46,619 nt of DNA from a virus. The stretch is from positions 1 through 46,619 of the IMG/VR virus record IMGVR_UViG_3300028298_000010; one strand, given 5' to 3'. Shown piece after piece: positions 40,392-46,619 of the stretch. How positions within the stretch are numbered: the first letter of the stretch is position 1; every line of letters starts with the position of its first letter. The notes under the pieces were generated by a model that searched no databases, had not been told where the DNA came from, and was given only the letters and a program-made list of their open reading frames with translations. A program made the translations under genes and the position numbers.

Positions 40392-40642
40392 TATTCTTGC
40401 TTTTTATTAAATTGTTTATTAAAATCGTAAATAGCTTTCATTAACGTTTCTCCCTCTCCAAATACCGTTCTGCTATAAACAACTTGCCATTTTTTACCAT
40501 AGTTTGTTACTGTTGGTTTTAGCAACCTGAATAGGTTCATTTCTTCCTCTTCAATTAGCACATTCATTTTTGATTGATGCTCTAATCTTTCGTGCAGTAT
40601 TTTTTCGTTTGAAAGATTTACATAATATTCTGATTCATTCAT
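40391..40642 (-). CDS. Small hypothetical protein, cassette B
   Basis: An 83-residue protein with a charged N-terminal helix (EKILHERLEHQSKMNVLIEE) and a beta-rich C-terminal half (WQVVYSRTVFGEGETLM). It starts next to the attC-like site; TAATG-coupled to the downstream gene. Confidence 0.62.
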   Translation of the reverse strand: MNESEYYVNLSNEKILHERLEHQSKMNVLIEEEEMNLFRLLKPTVTNYGKKWQVVYSRTVFGEGETLMKAIYDFNKQFNKKQE

Positions 40643-40688
40643 TTTTTCCTCCCTTTTTTTATTTATTAAATTTTTGTTCAGTTCTTCG

Positions 40689-40741
40689 TAGTAACATTTT
40701 CGGTTAATAATCGCCCTTCGCCAAGCCCGAAACCGTTAGTA
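40689..40741. other. attC-like site of cassette B
   Basis: 53 bp: TAGTAAC to GTTAGTA (40735-40741) with stem TTTCGG / CCGAAA. Its right half GCCAAGCC (40719-40726) also pairs with GGCTTGGC at 40050-40057, 660 bp away. Confidence 0.62.
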
Positions 40742-41057
40742 CCAATAGCCTTTATCGTTTACGCTTCGGTTGTTGATATTAGCAAGATATACCCTCTAAA
40801 TCTTTTAGCATTTGTTCAACATTCATTCCCTTTTCTTTTAATCCTAAAATTATTTCTCTTGTTTTTTTCTTAGCTCTTACCCTTGCCGATAATCTTTCTT
40901 CTTTTAAAAGAATGCTAAATAATTTATAGGCATCTGTATGTTTTGATATATCCATGTTTTTAAATTTTAATTTGGCTACTAGTACTAACACAACCCTTGC
41001 TCAATTTGGCAAGTGCTATGTGTGTTAAAAAGCCAAACTAAGCAAGGCTCGATAACG
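40736..41057. mobile_element. Integron-like cassette C
   Basis: A 322 bp unit that starts GTTAGTAC (40735-40742). The palindrome starts with the exact complement GTACTAAC (40982-40989). One small gene. Confidence 0.86.
40779..40955 (-). CDS. Small basic protein, cassette C
   Basis: A 58-residue basic, helical protein starting MDISKHTDAYKLF (ATG 40955), chosen over an upstream ATG that lies in the attC-like site. It contains RLSARVRAKKKTREIILGL. DNA binding is possible; no family recognised. Confidence 0.6.
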   Translation of the reverse strand: MDISKHTDAYKLFSILLKEERLSARVRAKKKTREIILGLKEKGMNVEQMLKDLEGISC

Positions 41058-41063
41058 TTATAA
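40983..41063. other. attC-like site of cassette C
   Basis: An 81 bp palindrome: TACTAAC, CCTTGCT with AGCAAGG, TTTGGC with GCCAAA, ending in core GTTATAA (41057-41063). Confidence 0.87.
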
Positions 41064-41482
41064 GCAATAAAATTAATTTTGCCCACGCACGTTATTCATT
41101 ACATCACAAATACTATTCGCATTAGCAATCACTTCCTCAAAAGCGTGTTGCCTTCCTCCTGTGCCTTTTAGATATGAATAATAATTATCTTCCTTTAGGC
41201 AACCGTTCTCAACATCTTGCTCAGTAATTCCTAATGATGGTTTCAGGTCGGCAATAATGCAACCCTTGTAATCTCCCATCAAATTATTATTCTCCCATTC
41301 CTTTACTCTTATTGTAAGGTCGCTCATTTCAAGCACCCATTTTCCTTTTGTTGTTTTTGGTCTTAATAATTCCATCGCTAAAATTAATTTTACAGCTTTA
41401 TAACAAAGGCTAAAAAGCAATTGCCACTAAGCGTGTTATCAAGCAGTATTTGTTAATAGGCAACTGCTTTTAGCCTCAACCG
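41058..41482. mobile_element. Integron-like cassette D
   Basis: A 425 bp unit that starts GTTATAAGC (41057-41065). Its palindrome starts TTATAAC (41398-41404), the exact 7-base complement. One gene. Last cassette of array 2. Confidence 0.85.
41073..41375 (-). CDS. Hypothetical protein, cassette D
   Basis: A 100-residue protein starting MELLRPKTTKGKWVLEM (ATG 41375), preferred to 41420, which lies in the attC-like site. It contains KEWENNNLMGDYKGCI and two further cysteines. No family recognised. Confidence 0.65.
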   Translation of the reverse strand: MELLRPKTTKGKWVLEMSDLTIRVKEWENNNLMGDYKGCIIADLKPSLGITEQDVENGCLKEDNYYSYLKGTGGRQHAFEEVIANANSICDVMNNVRGQN

Positions 41483-41488
41483 TTATTT
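41398..41488. other. attC-like site of cassette D
   Basis: 91 bp: TTATAAC, then AGGCTAAAAAGCAATTGCC (41406-41424) pairing with GGCAACTGCTTTTAGCCT (41459-41476), ending in core GTTATTT (41482-41488). Loop of about 34 nt. Confidence 0.9.
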
Positions 41489-42193
41489 GTAGAAGTTTTT
41501 AACCCCGAATCTCGCAGTTTCAACCCAAAGAGAATCGGTTGTTATTTTAGAAATACCAAAACTAAAATTGTAGGCAGCGTTTGTTTGGCTCGAAACAGAA
41601 ACTATTGAGCAACCGTTCCAAGTATATTTTGCCTTTATTGTTCCGTTTTCGTAATAATTCCCAAAGGTATCAAAGCCTGGATAATCATATCCGTTATAAA
41701 TTGGATGCCAAATAACCCCTTTTGCGAGCTCAAAATTAAAACAGGGTTGAATGTATGGCTCTGGAGATAAAACCTTCTCTTGTGCCTTTTTTGTGCACCC
41801 TATTAGCAAATAAACCAAGATAATCATTCCCAATAAAGCTAATACTTTTACCATTTGGCTTTTTAACTGAGTTGGTAAAGCCCAATTATTCATCGCTCGT
41901 TTAGTTAGCTTTTCCCTTCTAAAAGTTTGCTTTTCCTCTTTTTTACTTAGCTTATGAATGGCAAGCATCACAATAATATAACCTATTGACGCTAAAACAT
42001 AAGCCAATAAAGGAACAAAAAAGTAACCCCAGGAGTAATCCTCAAAGTACAGCTTGCAGGCTTTTAATACCAAGAAGGCAAATGAATATCCAATACTCAA
42101 CGCTAAGAAAGCGGAGTAAAATCTTGTGAAGAAGTCTTTTTTTGGCTTGCTTGAGCCGTACATTTCTTCAATTCTTTGTTGTTCTGTTTTCAT
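41483..42193 (-). CDS. Membrane protein at the array 2 border
   Basis: A 236-residue protein with three membrane segments (about 27-47, 58-81, 113-133), the last preceding IGCTKKAQ, and a soluble aromatic C-terminal domain (YNGYDYPGFDTFGNYYENG). Its stop codon TAA is the TTA of the array-end core GTTATTT. Function unknown; an envelope-located accessory by topology. Confidence 0.7.
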   Translation of the reverse strand: MKTEQQRIEEMYGSSKPKKDFFTRFYSAFLALSIGYSFAFLVLKACKLYFEDYSWGYFFVPLLAYVLASIGYIIVMLAIHKLSKKEEKQTFRREKLTKRAMNNWALPTQLKSQMVKVLALLGMIILVYLLIGCTKKAQEKVLSPEPYIQPCFNFELAKGVIWHPIYNGYDYPGFDTFGNYYENGTIKAKYTWNGCSIVSVSSQTNAAYNFSFGISKITTDSLWVETARFGVKNFYK

Positions 42194-42294
42194 TATTTTT
42201 GGTTTAAAGCGATTATTACTAATACTAAAATAGAAAACCCGATGATCATTCGGGCTTCTTTGGTTTGGATGAAATTTATTAATTTATCTCTCAT
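42193..42294 (-). CDS. Single-span mini membrane protein
   Basis: 33 residues, MRDKLINFIQTKEARM then a hydrophobic segment to the end. TAATG and ATGA overlaps with both neighbours strongly suggest translation. It may take part in lysis with the spanin-like protein. Confidence 0.55.
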   Translation of the reverse strand: MRDKLINFIQTKEARMIIGFSILVLVIIALNQK

Positions 42295-42872
42295 GGCTTT
42301 ATTTTGGTTAAAACATCAACTCCTTTACTTGCAGCTGCTCCGCTTCCGAAACCGTAAAAGAACCCTTTTAAAAATCCTTTCCTTTTTACTTTTGGCAGAG
42401 TATCATTCAATTGCACTATTCTGGTGCTGTCCCGTTTAATACGATCCTGCTTAACCGAAACCTTGTGCTTTAAAACTGCCATTGAAGTGCTGTCTTTTTC
42501 TTTTTGCTCTTGGAGGTTTGAAATAAGCCAATTATTTACAGAATCAACCTTATGACATTCATAATAAAGAATATTTATTGATTTCCTGCAAGTGCTATCA
42601 GAAATGTAAATAAGACTGTCCCGGACGCGCTCTTTTCCTTTGAGCACTCTTTGTTTTACCAAAGCTAAACTATCATATTTTTTTTGGAGCAAGTGATTAT
42701 CCTTTGCCATTTCATTTAAAATTGAATTGTCAACCGTTTCAGAAATGTATTGCTGAACGTTTGTGCTTTGCTTTGGTGGGCTTTTTATGCCCCTTAAACC
42801 TATGCATGTAGGTATAAGTAGCAGGGCCAGTACAAAGGTTATTATTATGCCTGTTTTTAGGTATTTATTCAT
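42291..42872 (-). CDS. Spanin-like membrane protein (inner-membrane spanin type)
   Basis: A 193-residue protein with an N-terminal membrane segment (8-27) and a long coiled-coil periplasmic domain (about 55-160). The C-terminal region has a basic KRKGFLKGFFYGFG segment. Topology and the adjacent DUF5675 gene suggest an envelope-disrupting role at lysis. No clear outer-membrane partner is seen. Confidence 0.6.
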   Translation of the reverse strand: MNKYLKTGIIITFVLALLLIPTCIGLRGIKSPPKQSTNVQQYISETVDNSILNEMAKDNHLLQKKYDSLALVKQRVLKGKERVRDSLIYISDSTCRKSINILYYECHKVDSVNNWLISNLQEQKEKDSTSMAVLKHKVSVKQDRIKRDSTRIVQLNDTLPKVKRKGFLKGFFYGFGSGAAASKGVDVLTKIKP

Positions 42873-43377
42873 GATCGATATATGTTACTTTAACAACTCC
42901 TGATTTAATGGCCATAAAAATTAAAGGGTAAATTTCAGTGTATTTTTTACGAGAATTAAGAACCCCGTCCCTGCCTTTTGTTTTTCCAAATACAGAACCA
43001 ACTATGTAACAACCATACGTGTCGAGGTCGGTATTGCCCCAGTGCCAGAGAATTGACTCGAAATTATCGACCTTCTTAACGTGGATTGCTTCGTGCTGCC
43101 ATTTATAAACAGCTTGCACTTCTGGCTTTGCTAAATTCCAATCTTTAGCAAGCATCAAGTTTCCGTTCACATCCCTGTAATACTCATGCGAGAATTTAGG
43201 AGAGTTTACTAATTCGAGTTCGTAAGTTCCTGCTCCAATTCGGGTTTCTCCAAATACCTTAACGGCTCGTTTTTCATCCTCAACCCCAACTCCTTTTATA
43301 GAATTATCATCGGAATTAAAAGTTGATAAAGTCCAATCCTTTTGTCCTTTTTGTCTGTTTACAAATATTTCTTTCAT
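42865..43377 (-). CDS. DUF5675 family protein, probable endolysin
   Basis: A 170-residue protein with GVEDEKRAVKVFGETRIGAG near the N-terminus and HWGNTDLDTYGC at about 117-128, the pattern of DUF5675 proteins. These are common in Bacteroidota phages and often positioned as the cell-wall-lysis enzyme. No enzyme assignment is proven. It overlaps the spanin-like gene by 8 nt. Confidence 0.75.
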   Translation of the reverse strand: MKEIFVNRQKGQKDWTLSTFNSDDNSIKGVGVEDEKRAVKVFGETRIGAGTYELELVNSPKFSHEYYRDVNGNLMLAKDWNLAKPEVQAVYKWQHEAIHVKKVDNFESILWHWGNTDLDTYGCYIVGSVFGKTKGRDGVLNSRKKYTEIYPLIFMAIKSGVVKVTYIDHE

Positions 43378-43386
43378 AAGCCAAAT

Positions 43387-43728
43387 TTAGGATTCTTTTT
43401 TTGCTTCCACAACTCTTGAAACTAAACCTCCTTTTTTAACATACTCTCTGTGGCTTTGAATTTGGGTTTCGGTAAGGCTCAAAGAGTGGCTTTGAATCTC
43501 CGATTCCGTTGGTTTAAACCATTCAACTGTATGGCCAAAGTTTTGATTGACTTGGTACATCATTGAACTTGCAACGCTTTCACATTGTGGGCATTTTATT
43601 TGTGTTGGAATAAAGCCGTTGTCAATATTCTTTGTTAAAATATTGTGAAGGTTCTCACAAATATATGCGTTAATCATTCCTTTGGTTTGGCCTTTTTTAA
43701 TCTTTTCGACTAATTGTTTTTTATCCAT
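43387..43728 (-). CDS. Small zinc-binding-like protein
   Basis: A 113-residue protein with C46/C49 (KCPQCES) and another Cys at 24, a partial zinc site, and a Gln/Ser-rich C-terminal segment with repeated Q-I/L-Q-S-H motifs. It lies in the lysis region. Function unknown. Confidence 0.6.
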   Translation of the reverse strand: MDKKQLVEKIKKGQTKGMINAYICENLHNILTKNIDNGFIPTQIKCPQCESVASSMMYQVNQNFGHTVEWFKPTESEIQSHSLSLTETQIQSHREYVKKGGLVSRVVEAKKES

Positions 43729-43729
43729 T

Positions 43730-43843
43730 TTAAGGTTTTCTATGAAGTAAATAATCTATAAATTCTAAAAGTAACACAAATATCATATAGTAAAAAGGAA
43801 TTGATAAAATGTGTTTTAGTGTTTTTGAAATAATGGTTAACAT
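43730..43843 (-). CDS. Mini membrane protein
   Basis: 37 residues with one hydrophobic segment (about 12-30; FYYMIFVLLLEFI). It overlaps the NinG-like gene end by 7 nt and abuts the next gene. Possible holin-like or regulatory peptide. Confidence 0.45.
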   Translation of the reverse strand: MLTIISKTLKHILSIPFYYMIFVLLLEFIDYLLHRKP

Positions 43844-44475
43844 AAGTGAAATGTACAATATTCGTTTTCGTAAACACCAAGATCTAAATTGATTTCGTTC
43901 CTTAGTTCAATTCTTTTTTTTAAACTATAAGTTAAATTAGCTTTAATTAATTTATTAGCTATTTTACAGGCTTTTTTATAGACAGCTCCATATTCTAAAG
44001 GTGCTATTTCTGGGCATGGTGTACGTCTTAAATCTGAAATAAACTCCAAATATTCCTCGCCATATTCATTTTTAATCCCTTCTTTCATTAATCCATCATC
44101 ATTTTGAAAATGGTTTGATTGAGCAGATTGTCTATGAATATTATGTAAATTCATTGCCATATAAGAATTACCGCCCCTAGCAAAAACATGACCTCCATGA
44201 ACTTGTTTAGGAAAAACATTTGTAGCAATACATGGCAATCCTTTGTCAATTAACCTTGTTATTTCTTGAATCTTTGACTGCAATCTTTCCTTAAAAACTC
44301 CACTATTTTCAATTTCTAATTTAATTTGTTTATGTCTTTTTTTTATTTCTTTTTCAGAATTATAGTTTAAAACATGATTAGTTGCAGCATTTATACAAGT
44401 TTCATTCGACAAACAAAACTTTTGTAAAAAGAATTTAGGTTTGAATTTTATGTTACACTCTATACATCTTGGCAT
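43837..44475 (-). CDS. ninG: NinG/Rap-like recombination nuclease
   Basis: A 212-residue protein. The N-terminus has cysteines CIECNIKF and CLSNETC; the core LQSKIQEITRLIDKG, CIATNVFPKQVHGGHVFARGG, MNLHNIHRQSAQSNHF and YGEEYLEFI matches the NinG/Rap HNH-related family. In lambda, NinG acts in branch-structure cleavage and the late phase of recombination. It overlaps the adjacent gene by 16 nt. Confidence 0.85.
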   Translation of the reverse strand: MPRCIECNIKFKPKFFLQKFCLSNETCINAATNHVLNYNSEKEIKKRHKQIKLEIENSGVFKERLQSKIQEITRLIDKGLPCIATNVFPKQVHGGHVFARGGNSYMAMNLHNIHRQSAQSNHFQNDDGLMKEGIKNEYGEEYLEFISDLRRTPCPEIAPLEYGAVYKKACKIANKLIKANLTYSLKKRIELRNEINLDLGVYENEYCTFHLC

Positions 44476-45020
44476 AATATTAAGCTTGTGTTGTTTTTAT
44501 AAATACCTCTTAAAACTCTACTTAAATGGCTTTGTGATATATTAATATCTTTTGAAGCATCTCCAATGGTATCATATATTTTGCCTGTTTTTAAGCATTT
44601 AATTTTTTTACTATTAAAACAATCTTTTCCTTTTTTTATAGTTACTAAATTATTTTTTACTGCATGAATCATGTTTTCACTTGGAGTAACCCATTCTAAA
44701 TTAACTGCTCTATCATCAGTTTTAATTCCATTAATATGGTTTACGTGTGGCTTATTTTCTGGATTTGGAACAAATAATGTAGCGATAATTCTACAACATC
44801 TTTTAGTACTAGGTTTATCATTTAAACTTAAATTAATACTATTATATCCTTTGCAATTTCCAATATAGCGTTTAGATTCTTTTTTTAATCTAAAATGCCT
44901 TTTATTATTTGATGAATGATTGAATCCAATTACTCTTTCTAATGATTTAAAATTACCTAAATTACTCGCTTGATATAAACCTTCATAACCAATAATATCT
45001 TTCCAAATTTCTGTTTCCAT
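44460..45020 (-). CDS. HNH homing endonuclease with NUMOD domains
   Basis: A 186-residue protein. NUMOD4 is at about 5-30 (IWKDIIGYEGLYQASNLGNF), HNH_3 at 90-115 (HVNHINGIKTDDRAVNLEWV), and a NUMOD1-like C-terminal DNA-binding repeat. It is a free-standing homing endonuclease inserted at the 5' end of the NinG/lysis operon. Catalytic His and Asn are intact. Confidence 0.88.
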   Translation of the reverse strand: METEIWKDIIGYEGLYQASNLGNFKSLERVIGFNHSSNNKRHFRLKKESKRYIGNCKGYNSINLSLNDKPSTKRCCRIIATLFVPNPENKPHVNHINGIKTDDRAVNLEWVTPSENMIHAVKNNLVTIKKGKDCFNSKKIKCLKTGKIYDTIGDASKDINISQSHLSRVLRGIYKNNTSLILCQDV

Positions 45021-45129
45021 TTTATTAAAACGCCCATTCAGAACAAAGGCTTATCCGACTGCTAAGTGTTAGCAAATGGCAATGTAAAGAATGGGATTTT
45101 TTAAATGTTTTCATATCGAATAAGCATTG
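45021..45129 (-). promoter_or_regulatory. Structured leader before the HNH/NinG/lysis genes
   Basis: About 110 nt from the promoter box to the ATG at 45020. It contains CCCATTC/GAATGGG and TGCTAA/TTAGCA stems. A GTTAGCA motif with partly attC-like surroundings (ACAAAGGCT) lies here, but complementarity is poor. Confidence 0.4.
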
Positions 45130-45137
45130 CAAATATA
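45130..45137 (-). promoter_or_regulatory. -7 promoter box before the lysis/NinG operon
   Basis: TATATTTG on the minus strand matches TAnnTTTG. Transcription would proceed through the HNH, NinG-like and lysis genes. No clear -33. Confidence 0.5.
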
Positions 45138-45148
45138 CAATTATTTTT

Positions 45149-45220
45149 TTAAACTTGAGAAATTAGTTTAAATTGGCTTTCGCAGATTGGACATATTTTG
45201 TCCTTTATTTTTTTTGCCAT
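45149..45220 (-). CDS. Short CxxC peptide coupled to the recombinase gene
   Basis: 23 residues, MAKKIKDKICPICESQF and on, with a CxxC and basic start. It starts in the recombinase stop codon as TAATG. It may be a remnant or a small regulator. Uncertain. Confidence 0.3.
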   Translation of the reverse strand: MAKKIKDKICPICESQFKLISQV

Positions 45221-46059
45221 TATAGTTGAATGTTTGAAAGTGGGCTTTGAATTTTACTAATGTGATTGTCAGAAATATGCAAATAAATATTTGTTGTTTT
45301 TACTGAGGAGTGACCTAATAACTTTTGAAGTAAATTAATATCAGTTCCATTTTCCACGTGATGCGTGGCAAAGCAGTGTCTAATAAGATGAGTATGTACT
45401 CTTTTTGTAATGCCAGCTTTTTCAGATAACTGTTTAACAACCTCTCCAATACTTCTATCTGTATATCTTAATTCTTTATCAGGAAACTGACCATTAAGAA
45501 CATATTTAATTGTTTTATATTCATTATAGTAATTTTCTAGCAAAGGAATAATCTGTATTGGCAAACCGACTTGTCTATCTTTTTTACCTTTTCCTTGAAT
45601 AATATTAATTATTTTACGACTCCTATCAATATGTTTCCATTCTAAATTTATCAACTCAGAAACCCTAAATCCACAAGAGTACAATAAGGATAAAATTACC
45701 TTATGTTTCTTATTCTCACATACATTAAACATTCTCTGAATCTCGTCAACTGACAAGACAATTGGTAGCTTTTTATCTTTTTTACTAAATGGTATTTTAT
45801 CCACCTTTAAAGGCATCCCAACGGTAATTTCATAGAACGATTTGATAGCACATAATTTATGGTTACGAGTGTTAATAGTATCAAAAGTACATAAGTATTC
45901 TTTTATTTCTTGTGTTGAAATTCGGGATGGTTCTTTTGAATCCTTAAATTTATAAAGAAAGGATTTAACAGAGGATTGATAATTTTCCTGAGTTTTTATA
46001 CTAGGATATTTTAACTTACTGTCCGTACAATATCTATCGAGCCAAATTGGAATATTCAT
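45220..46059 (-). CDS. int: Tyrosine recombinase, presumed cassette integrase
   Basis: A 279-residue enzyme of the XerC/D-phage integrase type that cuts and rejoins DNA by a covalent tyrosine intermediate. The N-terminal SAM-like domain is at about 1-85. Catalytic residues are R132 (GFRVSEL), K157, H224-x-x-R227 (HLIRH), H250 (LLGH) and Y259. It ends in SPL, as do many IntI and Bacteroidota integrases, but lacks the extra IntI-specific segment between the lysine and the HxxR motif. Its ATG is 9 nt from attI-like site 1. The cassette arrays imply it acts on attI and attC; this is an inference. Confidence 0.88.
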   Translation of the reverse strand: MNIPIWLDRYCTDSKLKYPSIKTQENYQSSVKSFLYKFKDSKEPSRISTQEIKEYLCTFDTINTRNHKLCAIKSFYEITVGMPLKVDKIPFSKKDKKLPIVLSVDEIQRMFNVCENKKHKVILSLLYSCGFRVSELINLEWKHIDRSRKIINIIQGKGKKDRQVGLPIQIIPLLENYYNEYKTIKYVLNGQFPDKELRYTDRSIGEVVKQLSEKAGITKRVHTHLIRHCFATHHVENGTDINLLQKLLGHSSVKTTNIYLHISDNHISKIQSPLSNIQL

Positions 46060-46114
46060 TTTTAAAGTATTGATTTTATTAGTGATTAAAAAGGGTTCTT
46101 ACATAGTATAGTTA
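45994..46114. repeat. Terminal repeat, right copy, segment 1
   Basis: Identical to 1-121. After it, 46115-46509 is unique to the right end, and 46510-46619 equals 118-227. Confidence 0.97.
46068..46114. other. attI-like site 1
   Basis: 43 bp followed by core GTTA (46111-46114), between the recombinase ATG and cassette 1. The same sequence without cassette 1 is at 75-121, and a similar site heads array 2 (39358-39404). Confidence 0.85.
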
Positions 46115-46402
46115 TGCAACATTAAAGAAGCAATCACTTAAACCTTGAATTTTCCAACTACAATGAATATTTTCCATTGATTCCTCAACAGGTGTTTTAT
46201 CTGCCCATCCATCAGCATAATATTTAATTCTATTACCTTCTAAATACTCAGTAATTACCCAAGAAGGTTTATTTTCTGAATATTGACTATTAAATATTTC
46301 TTTAGGTCTAAAAGCATTTAAGGTATTGCAAAACCTTATTAAATCGAAAGAAATTTTGTCTATTATAATTCTTTCTTTAGTTGTGTGAAAATGTTGTTTC
46401 AT
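46112..46402 (-). CDS. Hypothetical protein, cassette 1
   Basis: A 96-residue protein starting MKQHFHTTKERIII (ATG 46402), preferred over 46456, which lies in the attC-like site. It contains a WVITEYLEGNRIKYYADGWA segment. Its stop TAA is the TTA of the core GTTATGC. No family recognised; the polymorphic cassette carries only this gene. Confidence 0.65.
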   Translation of the reverse strand: MKQHFHTTKERIIIDKISFDLIRFCNTLNAFRPKEIFNSQYSENKPSWVITEYLEGNRIKYYADGWADKTPVEESMENIHCSWKIQGLSDCFFNVA

Positions 46403-46510
46403 ATTATAATTATTTAATTGTTTGAAAAATAAAACGTCGCATAACAACGCATACAAAACAAAGGCTGAATAAACAAGATACAGAAGCCTTCGTTCCGTAT
46501 CCGCAAAACG
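46112..46510. mobile_element. Integron-like cassette 1 (present/absent polymorphism)
   Basis: 399 bp. It starts GTTATGC (46111-46117), and its palindrome starts with the exact complement GCATAAC (46439-46445). It is missing, cleanly at GTTA, from the left-end copy of the locus. Confidence 0.93.
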
Positions 46511-46516
46511 TTAGCT
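46439..46516. other. attC-like site of cassette 1
   Basis: A 78 bp palindrome: GCATAAC, ATAC with GTAT, AAGGCT (46461-46466) with AGCCTT (46485-46490), ending in core GTTAGCT (46510-46516). Confidence 0.9.
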
Positions 46517-46619
46517 TCAATTGCCTGCCAACGCCCACTAAATCGTATCATAGCTATTCTCAAAAATATCGGGCTTACAAGGGTAGTGGCTTATACCATT
46601 CGGCTCGGTAATTATCCAA
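46510..46619. repeat. Terminal repeat, right copy, segment 2
   Basis: Identical to 118-227. It is the start of cassette 2, cut by the window end. Confidence 0.97.
46538..46619 (-). CDS. Cassette 2 gene, partial second copy
   Basis: The C-terminal part of the gene at 146-439, repeated because the genome is circular. Not a separate gene. Confidence 0.9.
   Translation of the reverse strand, partial: WIITEPNGISHYPCKPDIFENSYDTI

Larger units (their letters stand above)
40001..40735. mobile_element. Integron-like cassette B (irregular)
   Basis: 735 bp between core points G|TTATAAG (40000) and G|TTAGTAC (40735). The expected complement of the start, CTTATAAC, occurs at 40039-40046, only about 40 bp into the cassette, rather than at its right end. 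It carries two genes. Confidence 0.68.

Noticed and set aside
45220-46059. Recombinase as evidence of a temperate lifestyle
   Set aside because: No repressor, excisionase or chromosomal-type attachment site was recognised; the enzyme lies beside the cassette array, so prophage integration is not needed to explain it, although it cannot be excluded.
46111-46513. Random deletion through a 4 bp microhomology as explanation for the 399 bp difference
   Set aside because: The boundaries coincide with both core sites of a unit that has its own attC-like palindrome and complementary start; site-specific cassette exchange explains all of this, microhomology only the 4 bp.
1-46619. CRISPR array
   Set aside because: No regularly spaced identical repeats were found; the repeated palindromes are attC-like and of variable sequence and spacing.

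Overview
This is an essentially complete, circularly closing genome of a tailed phage (siphovirus type) of a Bacteroidota host, opened inside an integron-like cassette array. The Bacteroidota assignment rests on the AT-rich sequence, the absence of Shine-Dalgarno motifs, start codons preceded by A-rich tracts, and several promoters of the Bacteroidota type (-33 TTTG, -7 TAnnTTTG). Every gene I accept is on the minus strand, so transcription runs from high to low coordinates. The siphovirus assignment rests on a tape-measure gene preceded by a tail-chaperone pair with a -1 slippery site.

Layout by coordinate: 1-2471 cassette array 1 (hypothetical gene, two DNA methyltransferases); 2472-10853 replication and recombination (DnaB-type helicase, initiation/loader protein, DnaQ-like exonuclease, YqaJ-type nuclease, annealing protein, many small genes); 10854-11416 non-coding leader and promoter; 11417-11821 GIY-YIG endonuclease; 11943-15009 small structural/membrane genes and three glycosyltransferase genes; 15047-17875 tail fibre; 17869-23004 connector, membrane proteins, major capsid, scaffold; 23057-25619 minor head and portal; 25623-26501 a fourth glycosyltransferase; 26511-35798 tail genes, tape measure, tail chaperones; 36053-37788 terminase; 37830-39350 small genes and a broken GIY-YIG gene; 39358-41482 cassette array 2; 41483-43843 membrane and lysis genes; 43837-45020 NinG-like protein and HNH endonuclease; 45220-46059 tyrosine recombinase; 46068-46619 attI-like site and first cassettes of array 1 again.

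The main discovery is a phage-borne integron-like system. Next to the recombinase gene lies an attI-like site, followed by cassettes that each begin with GTTAnnn and end in a 53-91 bp imperfect palindrome (attC-like) running from nnnTAAC to the next GTTAnnn. In six of eight cassettes the first 7-9 bases are exactly complementary to the left arm of that cassette's own palindrome, which is the signature of integron cassettes. The two ends of the window are two copies of the same locus and differ by exactly one cassette: the 399 bp cassette 1 is present at the right end and absent at the left end, with the junction inside GTTA. The sequenced population therefore seems to contain both the inserted and the excised form. 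A second array of four cassettes lies 5 kb away behind its own attI-like site, which matches the first at 31 of 43 positions without gaps. The recombinase lacks the extra domain typical of IntI.

Cassette genes face the opposite way to the usual cassette orientation but along the phage's transcription direction. They probably rely on phage read-through. The recognisable cargo is DNA methyltransferases, which suggests exchange of anti-restriction functions.
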